64,000 nt of DNA from Turbatrix aceti (lineage: Eukaryota; Nematoda; Chromadorea; Rhabditida; Panagrolaimidae). The stretch covers positions 505,246 to 569,245 of the forward strand of contig OZ017770.1 of assembly GCA_963969345.1 (NCBI GenBank), read 5' to 3'. The notes under the pieces were generated by a model. That model saw nothing but the letters and a program-made list of their open reading frames with translations, was not told the origin of the DNA and ran no database searches. Within the stretch, counting starts at the first letter, position 1. Each line of letters starts with the position of its first letter. A program made the translations under genes and the position numbers. Of this stretch, positions 1 through 9,400 are shown piece by piece.

Positions 1-861
1 TGTAACTGAGAAAAAAAGCCGAAAATGCAGCCTTTGCACTCTTTTTTCATTTTCGATTTCCGACAGCGTAACAAGTTAGCGAAAGGGAAAATGCGCGGTA
101 AGAATGGCATAAAAAATAAATCAAACATACTCTCGTCAAACATGGCTGCCGACAGCCTGCGACCGGCAGCTTTCCGCGAGGCGTTACTGTCAGGTGTTTC
201 GTATTCAGTGTCTTCTTCATGATTTCTAGGAGGATAGCCAAACGCGGTGAATGGTGGTGGAGGTGGTTGAAACTGAGGTAACCGGCCATGCAATGTCATT
301 ACATTCAAAAAATTGCCTAAAAAACCTATGTGATTTTTTTGGGCATTTGATATGGGAAAAAGTACTTTGACGCGTTAATAAATGTGCACGATATGAGCAA
401 GGGCAAATAGCATTATTTTGAAAAAAATCTTTGGATTTTCAATCCATGTGCACTCTGCCGCACATTATATTTTGGCATAGTACAGTCTGGCCATTCTAAC
501 AATGCACAAGCGTGACTGAATTTATTATTAAGAACTTGAAAAACGAGATATTTGACTACTTCTGGAAACTTTCACACACTTTTAGCAACAACCTTCAATC
601 GAGTGTGAATAAAAGCACGATTGCCAAAGTCATATTTGGAGCACGTCGACAGTTCAAAGTTGTATGGGAAAAAACAAAATACAGAGAGTAATGCAAATAT
701 TTGCACAATGTTGATCTTGGCACTTTATCGTTGCCGAATGACCTCTTTGCACGTCCGAAGTGGCGGGAATAGTTCCGTTGTAACAACAGTCATACTTCCT
801 CAAAAACAAATACAAAGAAAGCTTAGTGGTGACCTACATGGTTGCCTTCCGTCATCTGGGA
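1..861. other. Gene-free AT-rich stretch
   Basis: I see no coding region with splice signals or family resemblance here. Open frames are short, overlap on both strands and look like chance. The stretch ends at the 8-bp target duplication of the element that starts at 862. Confidence 0.5.
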
Positions 862-1156
862 CAGGGTTGCGAAATTCCTCGGGGATGAAAAATGGGGGAA
901 TATTCCCCGCATCCAAATAAATTCATGCGTCTAAAACGAGATCTAAAATTTAAAAAAAACACACCAGAAACGATCTATTTATTAACAAGCATTAAAATTG
1001 TAACCAAAATTTAACATTCAAGAGAGATTTGAAGTCCCAGAGGCAAATTTCAAAAAAAAAATAATCACATCCATTTAATTTTCTTAAATTTTTCGGGAGT
1101 TTCCCGGGGAATTTGGCAGAAGGAGGAGAGGGGGGAATCCCATCTTCGCAACCCTG
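862..1156. mobile_element. Non-autonomous hAT-like MITE (295 bp)
   Basis: The element begins CAGGGTTGCGAA and ends with its exact reverse complement, TTCGCAACCCTG. It is flanked by perfect 8-bp direct repeats ATCTGGGA at 854-861 and 1157-1164. An 8-bp target duplication with CAGGG...CCCTG ends is the pattern of hAT-superfamily transposons. There is no transposase frame inside, so it must have been moved in trans. Beyond the 12-bp terminal repeat, the ends share only G-rich segments (GGGGGAAT at both ends). The superfamily call rests on the termini and duplication length only. Confidence 0.85.
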
Positions 1157-2640
1157 ATCTGGGAGGTCTGTGATAAAACATACAATTAAAGAAAGCGAGA
1201 AGTTTTCAGATTGAACTTGTCGATTGTAATCATTACATTATTGAAAGCAGTTAAAGTGAAAGTTATCTGATGAATTTTTAAATAACAGAGCGCGAACAAC
1301 CTTACGTCATTAAACTCTTTAAACACAAAAAAATAGTTTTGAAAGTTGAAAAAAAGCTGCACTTCATTGATTTGAACAGACTGACCGACAGATTGGCTAG
1401 CAAATGACTCGGCCTGGGGGTTAGGCATGAAATCAATCACTTAGCTTTAACGCCAGCTATTTTTTTTCATTCGCGGAGCGACGCGCCATATGTCATACAA
1501 TAGTGGAGCTTGTCCTTTAAGCGCACGATGCGTTGAAAATGAAAATGAAGTAGTATGATACAAACAACGATGGAAACCAAAATGAAATAAATCGGGCAAA
1601 CATCGTTAAAATCTTTGCTGATTCATCGATGTCTACTATGCCTTGTCGTAGAACTGGGCACAAAAGTTTGTGAGTGAACAAGAAATAACATGAAATTTGT
1701 ACTACTCTGAGAAAAATCAGCAAAAAAGCAGAGCAACGATGATACCTGATTCCACCGGCAATCATAATAATTGTTTGTCGGGAATAGGTGTTTAAAAACT
1801 CGTTGAAAAAGCGCACTTGAAGTCCTCAACCTTGTCGGTCTGCAAATTAGTTTTTTCTGTGTTGTGCCACCTACTGTTGCAATTGAATCTAAACAAAAGC
1901 TGTTGTTGCCAGGCAATTCAGGAATAAAATACTACCGTCGGCCATTAAGACAATTAAACGCAGCGCACCTGCTATGCGCGAAAATTGGTACTCGGCCAAA
2001 CCACCGAGTCAGAAAGTCAAAATAAAAATTTGTTGTCGGTATTTTTTTATCGGGGTATGGATATCCATACGCCATTGTCCGTATTAAAGCTGCCAAAGTG
2101 ATTGATTGCCACAAAAGAAGTTTCAGAGGCTAAACAGTCAACCACCAGCGCAGTGTGCGCAGGGACAAGGCAACTGTTGTTGTCCGGGGGAGCAGGGGTA
2201 CCACCACCTCATTGCGATCAACGGCTTTCTTCTTCCTTTGGATAAAAAAGTGATTCAGTGTGTCTGTGTGTATGTGTTTGAGTGTAAGCAAATTGGCCTA
2301 TTTAAAATAACGCAATACCAAAGTTTATTTATATATCAAGATGACAGAAAAAATGGATGTGCTTGATGAACGACATATACATATAATGTATTTTTATGTT
2401 TGACTTGTGTGTAAAACGATGTAAAACGAATGCAAATAGTGATTCAATGCGGCACAATTGGCGATGTCCTTCGTCCAAGGAAAATATGTTTGTACCGTGT
2501 AACTTATTTTTGCATCATGTATGCTTTACATAAATTACAAAAAATCACATAAAAAGAAGCGCTCCAAAAAAGCCCACTACAAATTTGTATCAAAGAGCCA
2601 AGCATAATATTCGTCAAAGGAAATCTTGATTGCGTAATTG
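1157..2640. other. Gene-free AT-rich stretch
   Basis: No supported gene. Short frames on both strands lack initiation context, splice sites or recognisable domains. Confidence 0.45.
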
Positions 2641-2648
2641 GTTTCTAG

Positions 2649-3020
2649 CAGTGTCCGCTGCCGCTCGAGCGCTCGCCGACCGCTCGAGAGTCGAGAGTCG
2701 AGCAGGTCGAGGTCGTTTTACAAAATGACCTTTTGACTCTTTGGAGTCGACTCTTTGATGAAAATTTTTTGAAAAAAATACACTTTTATAGCCATTTTTG
2801 ATGCCAAATGTTTGATTTTGTAAAATAAAAACTCGTTAAAGATGAAAGCACGCAGTTTTAGGCGTTTATTGATGCATTTTTTGTGAACCTATTTTAACTC
2901 GGAGTCAAAGAGTCGATTCTGGGAGTCGGAGTCGAAAGAGTCGACTCTTTCGACTCTCGACTCTCGACTCTGAGTCAGAGTCGAGAGTCGAGAGTCGATT
3001 TTGGCCAGAGCGGAACACTG
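2649..3020. mobile_element. Non-autonomous hAT-like MITE rich in GAGTC repeats (372 bp)
   Basis: The element starts CAGTGTCCGCT and ends AGCGGAACACTG; the ends are inverted repeats with one inserted base. Perfect 8-bp direct repeats GTTTCTAG flank it at 2641-2648 and 3021-3028, which fits hAT insertion. The interior consists of GAGTC/GACTC units at both ends, many in inverted orientation, around an AT-rich core. There is no coding capacity. The termini resemble those of the 862-1156 element only in general type (CAG...CTG), so it is probably a different family. Confidence 0.88.
2929..2956. repeat. 28-bp perfect palindrome of GAGTC units
   Basis: A perfect inverted repeat centred on GTCGAC inside the right arm of the 2649-3020 element. 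It is the core of a longer array of GAGTC and GACTC units that could fold into a long hairpin. Confidence 0.9.
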
Positions 3021-3028
3021 GTTTCTAG

Positions 3029-3741
3029 TTTGTCGGACTGCCATATGTTGCATTTGGTTGTGTAAGTGGCGATAGCGGCGGCTGAATAAACTTCAACTCA
3101 ATCCGGATGGCATCTGGCAAAACTACTCACCGATGAATGTTTTGGCGCCGTCTTATGGTATATGCATGTACGTACGTCAATAATCTCTTTATGCAAGTTA
3201 TGATTTTCTATATGCCAACAAAATTGTTAACAGATCACAGAAATTTTTTATTCTAAACGCATCACCATGTGAGTCAGGGCAAAAAAATATGACAGTTCAC
3301 GATCAAACCACCGATGCATTCCAACTTGGTACAATTAGTAGACTGTCGAAAAAAGAAAAAAATTCACAGAGCATAAGTCTACGTCAATAATGTTGATTGA
3401 CTGACGCAAACAAAAAGACACGCGGGTAACAATCTTAACAATGGCGTTCTTCGAACAATCTTTTTCTCTAGACATGGTGTGTGTCACGCCGATGACAACG
3501 TAGCTGCTCGCTTACCGTTTAGTCGCCGTATGACTTGCTTATTATCTCCTCGCTGACATCACGAGGAACTTTGTTTGATAAAAAAAATGCGTTTTTTTAC
3601 ATTAAAACATAACCGTTTTACGATTTGCGACAAATCAGAATGTTTTTAGTTTTTTGAGCACTGAAAATAGTCTGCTGAATTGTTTGTTTTTGTATACATG
3701 ACCAATCCAAAAATACGCTTTTTTAGTACCAAAAACCCATC
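3029..3741. other. Intergenic region upstream of the first SDHC gene
   Basis: AT-rich, no coding signal. The last bases hold a splice-acceptor-like run ending in AG at 3725-3726, 15 bp before the SDHC start codon. Confidence 0.45.
3715..3726 (+). promoter_or_regulatory. Probable trans-splice acceptor of SDHC copy A
   Basis: A T-rich run ending TTTTTTAG lies 15 bp upstream of the start codon at 3742. No upstream coding exon is visible, so a spliced-leader acceptor is the simplest reading; an ordinary 5'UTR intron is the alternative. Confidence 0.45.
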
Positions 3742-4449
3742 ATGATGCTCTCAACGACGTGCGCCAAGGTCGGCCGTATTCAGCATGTTTCCAAGATCTG
3801 TCGCCAACTACAAACAAGGTAAATGATGCCATGTGCTACGCTACATTCATTACTGTAAATACTTTTTTTAGCGCGATCGTGCGCGCTGAAAAAACCCCGA
3901 TCCAGAAATTCGGATGGGAGTACCTCGTTCGGATGGAGGGTAGCCCTCGTCCCCTTTCTCCCCACATCAACATCTACAAGCCGATGCTGACATGGATGCT
4001 ATCCGGCCTGCATCGCATTTCTGGATGCGTCATGGCGGGGAGTAAGTTCTACGGATCACAAATTTGATAAAAATTATTTTTTCAGCCTTGCTTGTCGGCG
4101 GCACTGGATTTGCCTTGTTGCCGATTGACTTCACTACCCTCATTGAATTCATTCGCGCACTCAATCTTCCCTGTGCCGTTACCACGGTCTTCAAGTTTGT
4201 AATCGCATTTCCGATTGTTTACCACACGCTGAATGGCGTTCGATTTCTCGTAAGTTTTATATTTTTGTTTATCACAATTTTACTTTGCAAAAATAATAAT
4301 ATTTTGTTTAGGCATTCGATATGGCCATCGGCACTCCCATCAAAACCGTTTACAAGACGGGTAAGGGCGTCGTTGCAGTGTCTGCTCTTATCGCAGCTGC
4401 CATCGCTCTCTATGCCACAATCAACAAGCCTAAGAGTATCCAGAAGTGA
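3742..4449 (+). CDS. SDHC: Succinate dehydrogenase cytochrome b560 subunit (SDHC), copy A
   Basis: Membrane anchor subunit of mitochondrial complex II, which holds haem b and the quinone site and passes electrons from succinate oxidation to quinone. Exons 3742-3818, 3872-4041, 4086-4249 and 4312-4449 join to 182 residues (phases 2, 1, 0); human SDHC is 169. After a basic, Ser/Thr-containing mitochondrial presequence come the family motifs RPLSPHINIYKP, LSGLHRISG (quinone-site region) and VYHTLNGVRF; the His codon at 4223-4225 matches the haem b axial ligand. Three hydrophobic helices follow the family pattern. A second ATG at 3745 is an equally possible start. A polyadenylation signal follows at 4554. 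A tandem paralogue lies 560 bp downstream. This copy keeps the canonical residues and is probably the housekeeping subunit. Confidence 0.95.
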
Positions 4450-4553
4450 GTTGCAGAATCCCGATAGCAATAATGGTTTCTTACTCTGACTCGTCTATCA
4501 GAGGTTGCATTATTGTTCGATAATCAAATTTAGGTTTTTTTTGTAAAGTTTTA

Positions 4554-4559
4554 AATAAA
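4554..4559 (+). terminator. AATAAA polyadenylation signal of SDHC copy A
   Basis: AATAAA 105 bp after the stop codon of copy A, in a T-rich context. Confidence 0.6.
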
Positions 4560-4616
4560 GGTTGACTTTTTTTGAAGATTACATGCATGCAGCAGCTGCA
4601 ACAATACTCAGGCCTG

Positions 4617-4650
4617 AGGATTTCAAGCCTGAGCTCAGGCTTGAAATCCT
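4617..4650. repeat. 34-bp perfect palindrome between the SDHC copies
   Basis: A perfect inverted repeat with no loop, centred on GAGCTC; each arm is 17 bases and starts AGGATTTCAAGCC. A second, 12-bp palindrome CTCAGGCCTGAG at 4608-4619 overlaps its left edge and reuses the same CAGGC/GCCTG words. It is not a transcription terminator type known in animals; a transposon scar or cruciform-prone site is possible. Confidence 0.9.
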
Positions 4651-5007
4651 ACGTTAAAATGAAACATAAAAAGTTGATAGATGCGGAATTTTGATTCGCA
4701 CGCTTTCCATGTTCAAGAAAAATTTTGATTATTGATTTGCACCCCTTGTTACTGCAAAAAACAGTTGGATAGACTAAAGACTACCGGACAGACATTGGTT
4801 GAGTCCGGTGGAATCAGCTGCGTACGCCGCATACGTGAGGAACCCAAAAATCGTATTGTGATCCCTTACATTGCCTTTCATTTTGATGTAGAGTGCGTCA
4901 CATCGTCTCGCAGCGATTGTAATATTAACTTTCTTCCAGTTTTACTTGTTGCGCGTTCTGCCATTTGTGTCAATAATTTGATTAAATTGATTTTTAAGGA
5001 TATCGTG

Positions 5008-5722
5008 ATGCTTTCGACGACTTGCTTCAAGGCTTGCCGTGCTCAGCAGGTTGCAAAAATCTGTCGCCAACTGCGTACCAGGTGAGTAGAGTTGTAAATA
5101 CCTCCGTCACGTGTCTGCGATTCAATAAATCAACTTGTTGTTTTCAGTGCAATCCTGCGCGCTGAAAAGACGCCAATTCAGAAATTTGGATGGGAATACA
5201 TCGTTCGGATGGAAAATGGCCCCCGTCCCCTATCCCCTCATCTCACAATCTACAAGCCTCAGCTGACATGGATGATGTCCGGATTTGAGCGTTTCACCGG
5301 CGGCGCTATCATTGGAAGTCAGTTTGCCACAATTTATGGGCTTTACGACAAACAACGTGATAAAATGTTTTAGCACTTTTCCTCGGCGGTGTTGGCTTTG
5401 CCGTTCTGCCTATTGACTTCACGACTTTCGTGGATTTTGTTCGTGGCTTAAACCTTCCCAGCGTTATCACCGGAACCACCAAGTTCATCATCGCTTTTCC
5501 GGTCGTTTACTACACCTTGAACGGTATCCGCTTCCTCGTTAGTTATTTATACTTGTTTAAACAATGGACTATTTTTGGTTGTTTTAGGGTTATGACTTCG
5601 CTATCGGCACGAACCTGAAGTCGATCTACAGAACTGGCAAACTCGTCATTGCCCTCTCTGTGCTGATTTCGGCTGCTGTTGCTCTTTACTCGGAAGCAAA
5701 CAAGCCGAAAACCAATCAGTAG
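5008..5722 (+). CDS. SDHC-like paralogue, copy B, lacking the haem-ligand histidine
   Basis: Exons 5008-5081, 5148-5317, 5374-5537 and 5588-5722 join to 180 residues with the same intron positions and phases (2, 1, 0) as copy A, so this is a tandem gene duplicate, not a retrocopy. It keeps the presequence, RPLSPHLTIYKP and NGIRF. In place of the His of VYHTLNG it has VYYTLNG (Tyr codon 5511-5513), and the LHRISG of copy A is FERFTG (Glu codon 5287-5289). Frame and splice sites are intact and changes are largely conservative, so it looks expressed and under selection, not decayed. Likely still a complex II anchor, possibly without normal haem b. A T-rich run ending TTCTTCCAG at about 4938 could be its trans-splice acceptor. 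Confidence 0.9.
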
Positions 5723-5987
5723 TAAGTTATAGCGACTGGTATTATTACCCTGACAATGCAAATACGAAGAAAACGTCCTCTGACTACGGTCGTCACTCTT
5801 CGCTGTAGGCCTAACCATTGTCTTTAGTATTTTTTTCCATATTTACATGCTTGTACTTTTGGCAGTAAACTTTGTAAAAAAAACGCTGTTTGTTAGAGCT
5901 CATAGGAGTTGCGACTGAACATCCTGCTCTCATATGATGCAACCAAGAGTCAACGCAAAGAACGTGACTCCGGTGAGGTAAATCAGT

Positions 5988-5993
5988 TTTATT
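5988..5993 (-). terminator. AATAAA polyadenylation signal of TMEM218
   Basis: TTTATT on the plus strand, i.e. AATAAA on the minus strand, about 33 bp after the TMEM218 stop codon. Confidence 0.55.
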
Positions 5994-6025
5994 GCAATGC
6001 AAAAGGCAAGGTAAACAAAAGCCAC

Positions 6026-6476
6026 CTATTCGCGATGAGGCTTGCTTGACATGGGTGAACGCTTGAAATTTGATGATACTTCTTCCTCTTGCACGTGAAT
6101 AGAGTTGTTCCAGAAAAGAACACTCGTTGATGCTTTAAACAAGGCAGTAAACGTGATACCGATGAGAATGAACGCAAATAGAATGCGGGGAATTCCGATG
6201 AAGTCAGTTTCGATATCGGCATCAAGAAGGTGTTGCTCCGGTTTGCATGGTTTTTTCGGCCAAATAATAAGAATAAATGTTATTAACCCTGCAGAAAGGA
6301 GGAAAAGGAATCCTCCCTGACTGAAAAAATGCTTTCTTGTGATGAATAAAAAAGTTTATAAAGAAATTTAGCGCTTACTAGCCGTAACGCTGGGCAAAAA
6401 CAATGCAGGCGATCACAGCGGCCCCCCAAATTGCAGTCACAATCAGAACGCCTAAACCATATCCAAACAACAGCAT
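6026..6476 (-). CDS. TMEM218: TMEM218 homologue, ciliary transition-zone membrane protein
   Basis: Two exons, 6476-6379 and 6320-6026 (intron phase 2), give 130 residues; vertebrate TMEM218 is 115. Three hydrophobic segments at about residues 2-28, 35-52 and 73-92. The pattern GYGLGVLIVTAIW, then FLFLLSAGLITFILIIWP, then a charged loop with DFIGIPRILFAF, matches TMEM218 in order and spacing. TMEM218 is known as a transition-zone protein of primary cilia, part of the Meckel/Joubert module. The start at 6476 is the first in-frame ATG after an upstream stop and gives the same short N-terminus as the human protein. The extra C-terminal tail is Ser- and charge-rich and not family-like. The gene is convergent with SDHC copy B (303 bp apart). 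Confidence 0.8.
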
Positions 6477-9400
6477 GACGAAGCTCTTTTGGTAGTCACC
6501 TTCATGATCGAGACTTTATTTTCCGTTGCTTAGTAACGCTGCAAAGCATTGACTTGCAGTCGTTGCTGAGTCATCACTTCTCCCGACAATGTGAAAATCT
6601 AGCGCCCAATTGCCTTTTGCAACGGTTCGTATTAAGCCGTTTGCAACATAGAAGTTTTCAAACTGAGAAACTCTTAACCATGACCGTGCGTTAGATACAT
6701 TCATATAAATGTATCATCATCGAGCAAACAATTTATGCTTTCCAAACAAGCTTTGCACGCATGCACCATTTTACAAGTAAGGAACATGAAGTACGTGATT
6801 TTTCTTGACGCAACTTTTATGTACAATTTTACGACATAATAAGCAAAGTATTTTTTACTTCTCCCATGAAGATAGACACTCTTCCGTTCAATCAATCTAA
6901 ACATGTTTGATGTCCAGCTATATTAAGAAGAAAAAAAACAATGTGGCAACAATATGCCAAAGGAACAAACACAGCTGATAATTTGGTGTTCCTTCTTTTT
7001 AAAGCTTGTGATTTTGGGAGTTGGCAAATTCCCAAAAAACCGCTTGCCTTGTTATTTATTTATTTTGCTAAAGGATTAGTTTTAAGAACGAACGAAGCAA
7101 GCTAAGCTGTTTAACTCATTGTCAAAAAATATAATATTTGCCCCCGAATTTTATCTAGGAAGGTGTCTCCCAAAAAAAATTATTTTGTCTGAACATTGTT
7201 GTTATTCTAATGGTCATTATCAGTGCACATAAAAATGCTTAAGGAAAAACTTTCCCAGTGACTTTTTGTCGTATCGGAAACGGTAGTACACCAATACGTG
7301 TCCTGTGGCATGTATCGCATGTAACCAAAACTGCCAAACAATTTTGATCGGAAATGAATCATTCCTCCCTTTTATTTTATTAACGCTTTCCAACGTGTTC
7401 TCTCAAAAATGCACGACCATGCACGTCTGTTAGTACAACAACGACCTCCAAGGATCCAAGGAAAAAGTTTACCACGATGAAATTTGCATGCATCATACAA
7501 CAGTCGACGCTTACAATGCAGCTTGATCATATAAAGTTCCGATCAAGACAAACTTGTCAATGTGTGGTCAGTGAGATCGCCGTGTTCAAACTGGACTGTC
7601 CCTCTTTTGTTTTTCTTACCGACGCGCATCGATGAGTTGTCGCTGTAGTTTGGCTTGGCTTGACGCACACCATTATTCCTCGTTATCATCGAAAATTTTA
7701 AAAAAAATGTCTTGAATGTTTTTCATCTCTCAGCTTTCCAAAACCGAACTTCTATGACGCGTTTGTGTACTTATTTCCTCCCCAACTACGCAAGCTTTCA
7801 TAAAATGCGGCTTTCTCGTGTTTTTTATGGCACGTTAACGTCGCGGTCCAACTGACTTAGCTGCAACGTATCGATTCGCTTGGCATTACTCTGTGCGCTT
7901 TTTTATACTTTTGCACGTAGATTTTTTCAATTTATAAAACATGCAGCAGTTGGGATGAGTTGAATTTGTATTTACGGATCTGATTATGCTGACTTTGCCA
8001 TTGATTGCGCGTTCAGTGCCTAAATTTCTTCTCACCTTTGAAGTGTTATTTCTTCTTTCTCCAACATGCACTTTTCGACTGTTTTTTTCCAAAGCATGTT
8101 TTATGACTCAGATTGCTGTTCTCCAATGAACATTGACTGATTTTAACAGCGAGAGTTTGGATTATATCGGTTTTGACCTTGATCGCATCATTTTTCTCAG
8201 ACTTTATGAAACTAGTAGACGTCGAAAAGATTAATTGATGCACTCGGTAAGAACAAATATTGTGTTCACCGCATTTTTTTTAGCTTTTTTAAATTTTTTT
8301 CTGTTGGCAAAAACCCCTGATTTCCGATTCCCCCTCCCCTAATCATTCACGCCAAGATTTTTTCCGAAGACTAAATTGTCTTTGACTGTTCACTGTTGCC
8401 AGGATCCAGCGAACGCAATAAGCGTATTGGTTTTGTTGAGTTTAAAAATAAAAAAAATATTGGGATCAATATAGGAGGAAGCTTTTACGCATTATTTGTT
8501 TTTCGGTGCGAAAGTCACCGATTAATCCTGCAAATGCTTGCTAGCCGTGTTTTTTATTTATTTATTTATTTCAATCAATTAGCTTGTGCAATTAGCAATT
8601 TTTTTGTTTTGTGGCTTACCTTTCTTTTTCTCTCTCTTAGACCTTCGCGTGCTCTAGGAAATCGTAGTGATTATTTTTTTCTACTTTTCTAATTTTTATC
8701 TCGTGTCATATGTGCTTGCCTGCATGCTTGCCATTTTTTTAAGTTAATGGCAGGCATTGTACACTTTTTTTAACGATATAAATTCCTTTGATGTATCACG
8801 CGTGACACGCTGAAATATCTTTTATGCCTTTTTTGTAGATATCCTGTTGCCTATCTCTGGCGTCCGGTCTTCGGCGGCGCTAATTTCTTTACCACAGGTA
8901 AGTTGCTTTTTTTCGATAGCTTTAAAAGCCAAATATATCTTTCATATAACATGCACTTGGAACATAAAGCATAAAACTTTTCATGTGTTTTTTTCTCTTC
9001 TGATCGAGTTTTTGTCGTATTCTGACATATTTATTCAGGATTCACAGTGCATGATCATAACACGGGACGAGCATATGATTTTAATGTTTTTCTGCTTGCT
9101 TACATTTTTAAAACGTATTTTTTTGTATTGTAAACACTTTTTTTATTGAAAAGCGACAATATCAAAGATAACAAAAAAACGAGAAATCACAGTCCGATTT
9201 TTTGTCGATTGCACTTCCCTAGGCTTCCGAAAACTACTATTCATTAGGATTTCTTTTTTTCCGATCACAAGCACCCGATTCCTCGATAGGCAGGTAGGAA
9301 GGTGGAATGCAGACTTGTGTGATCTTGACGATTTGTAAAAATCCTTCACAAAACCATTGACAACTCTTCCTGTTTTACGTAAAGCATTTAGCTTTTTTTC

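Noticed and set aside
4732..5085. 117-residue frame running into SDHC copy B exon 1
   Set aside because: It is a chance extension upstream of the SDHC start; copy A has no matching N-terminal sequence and a mitochondrial presequence starts at 5008.
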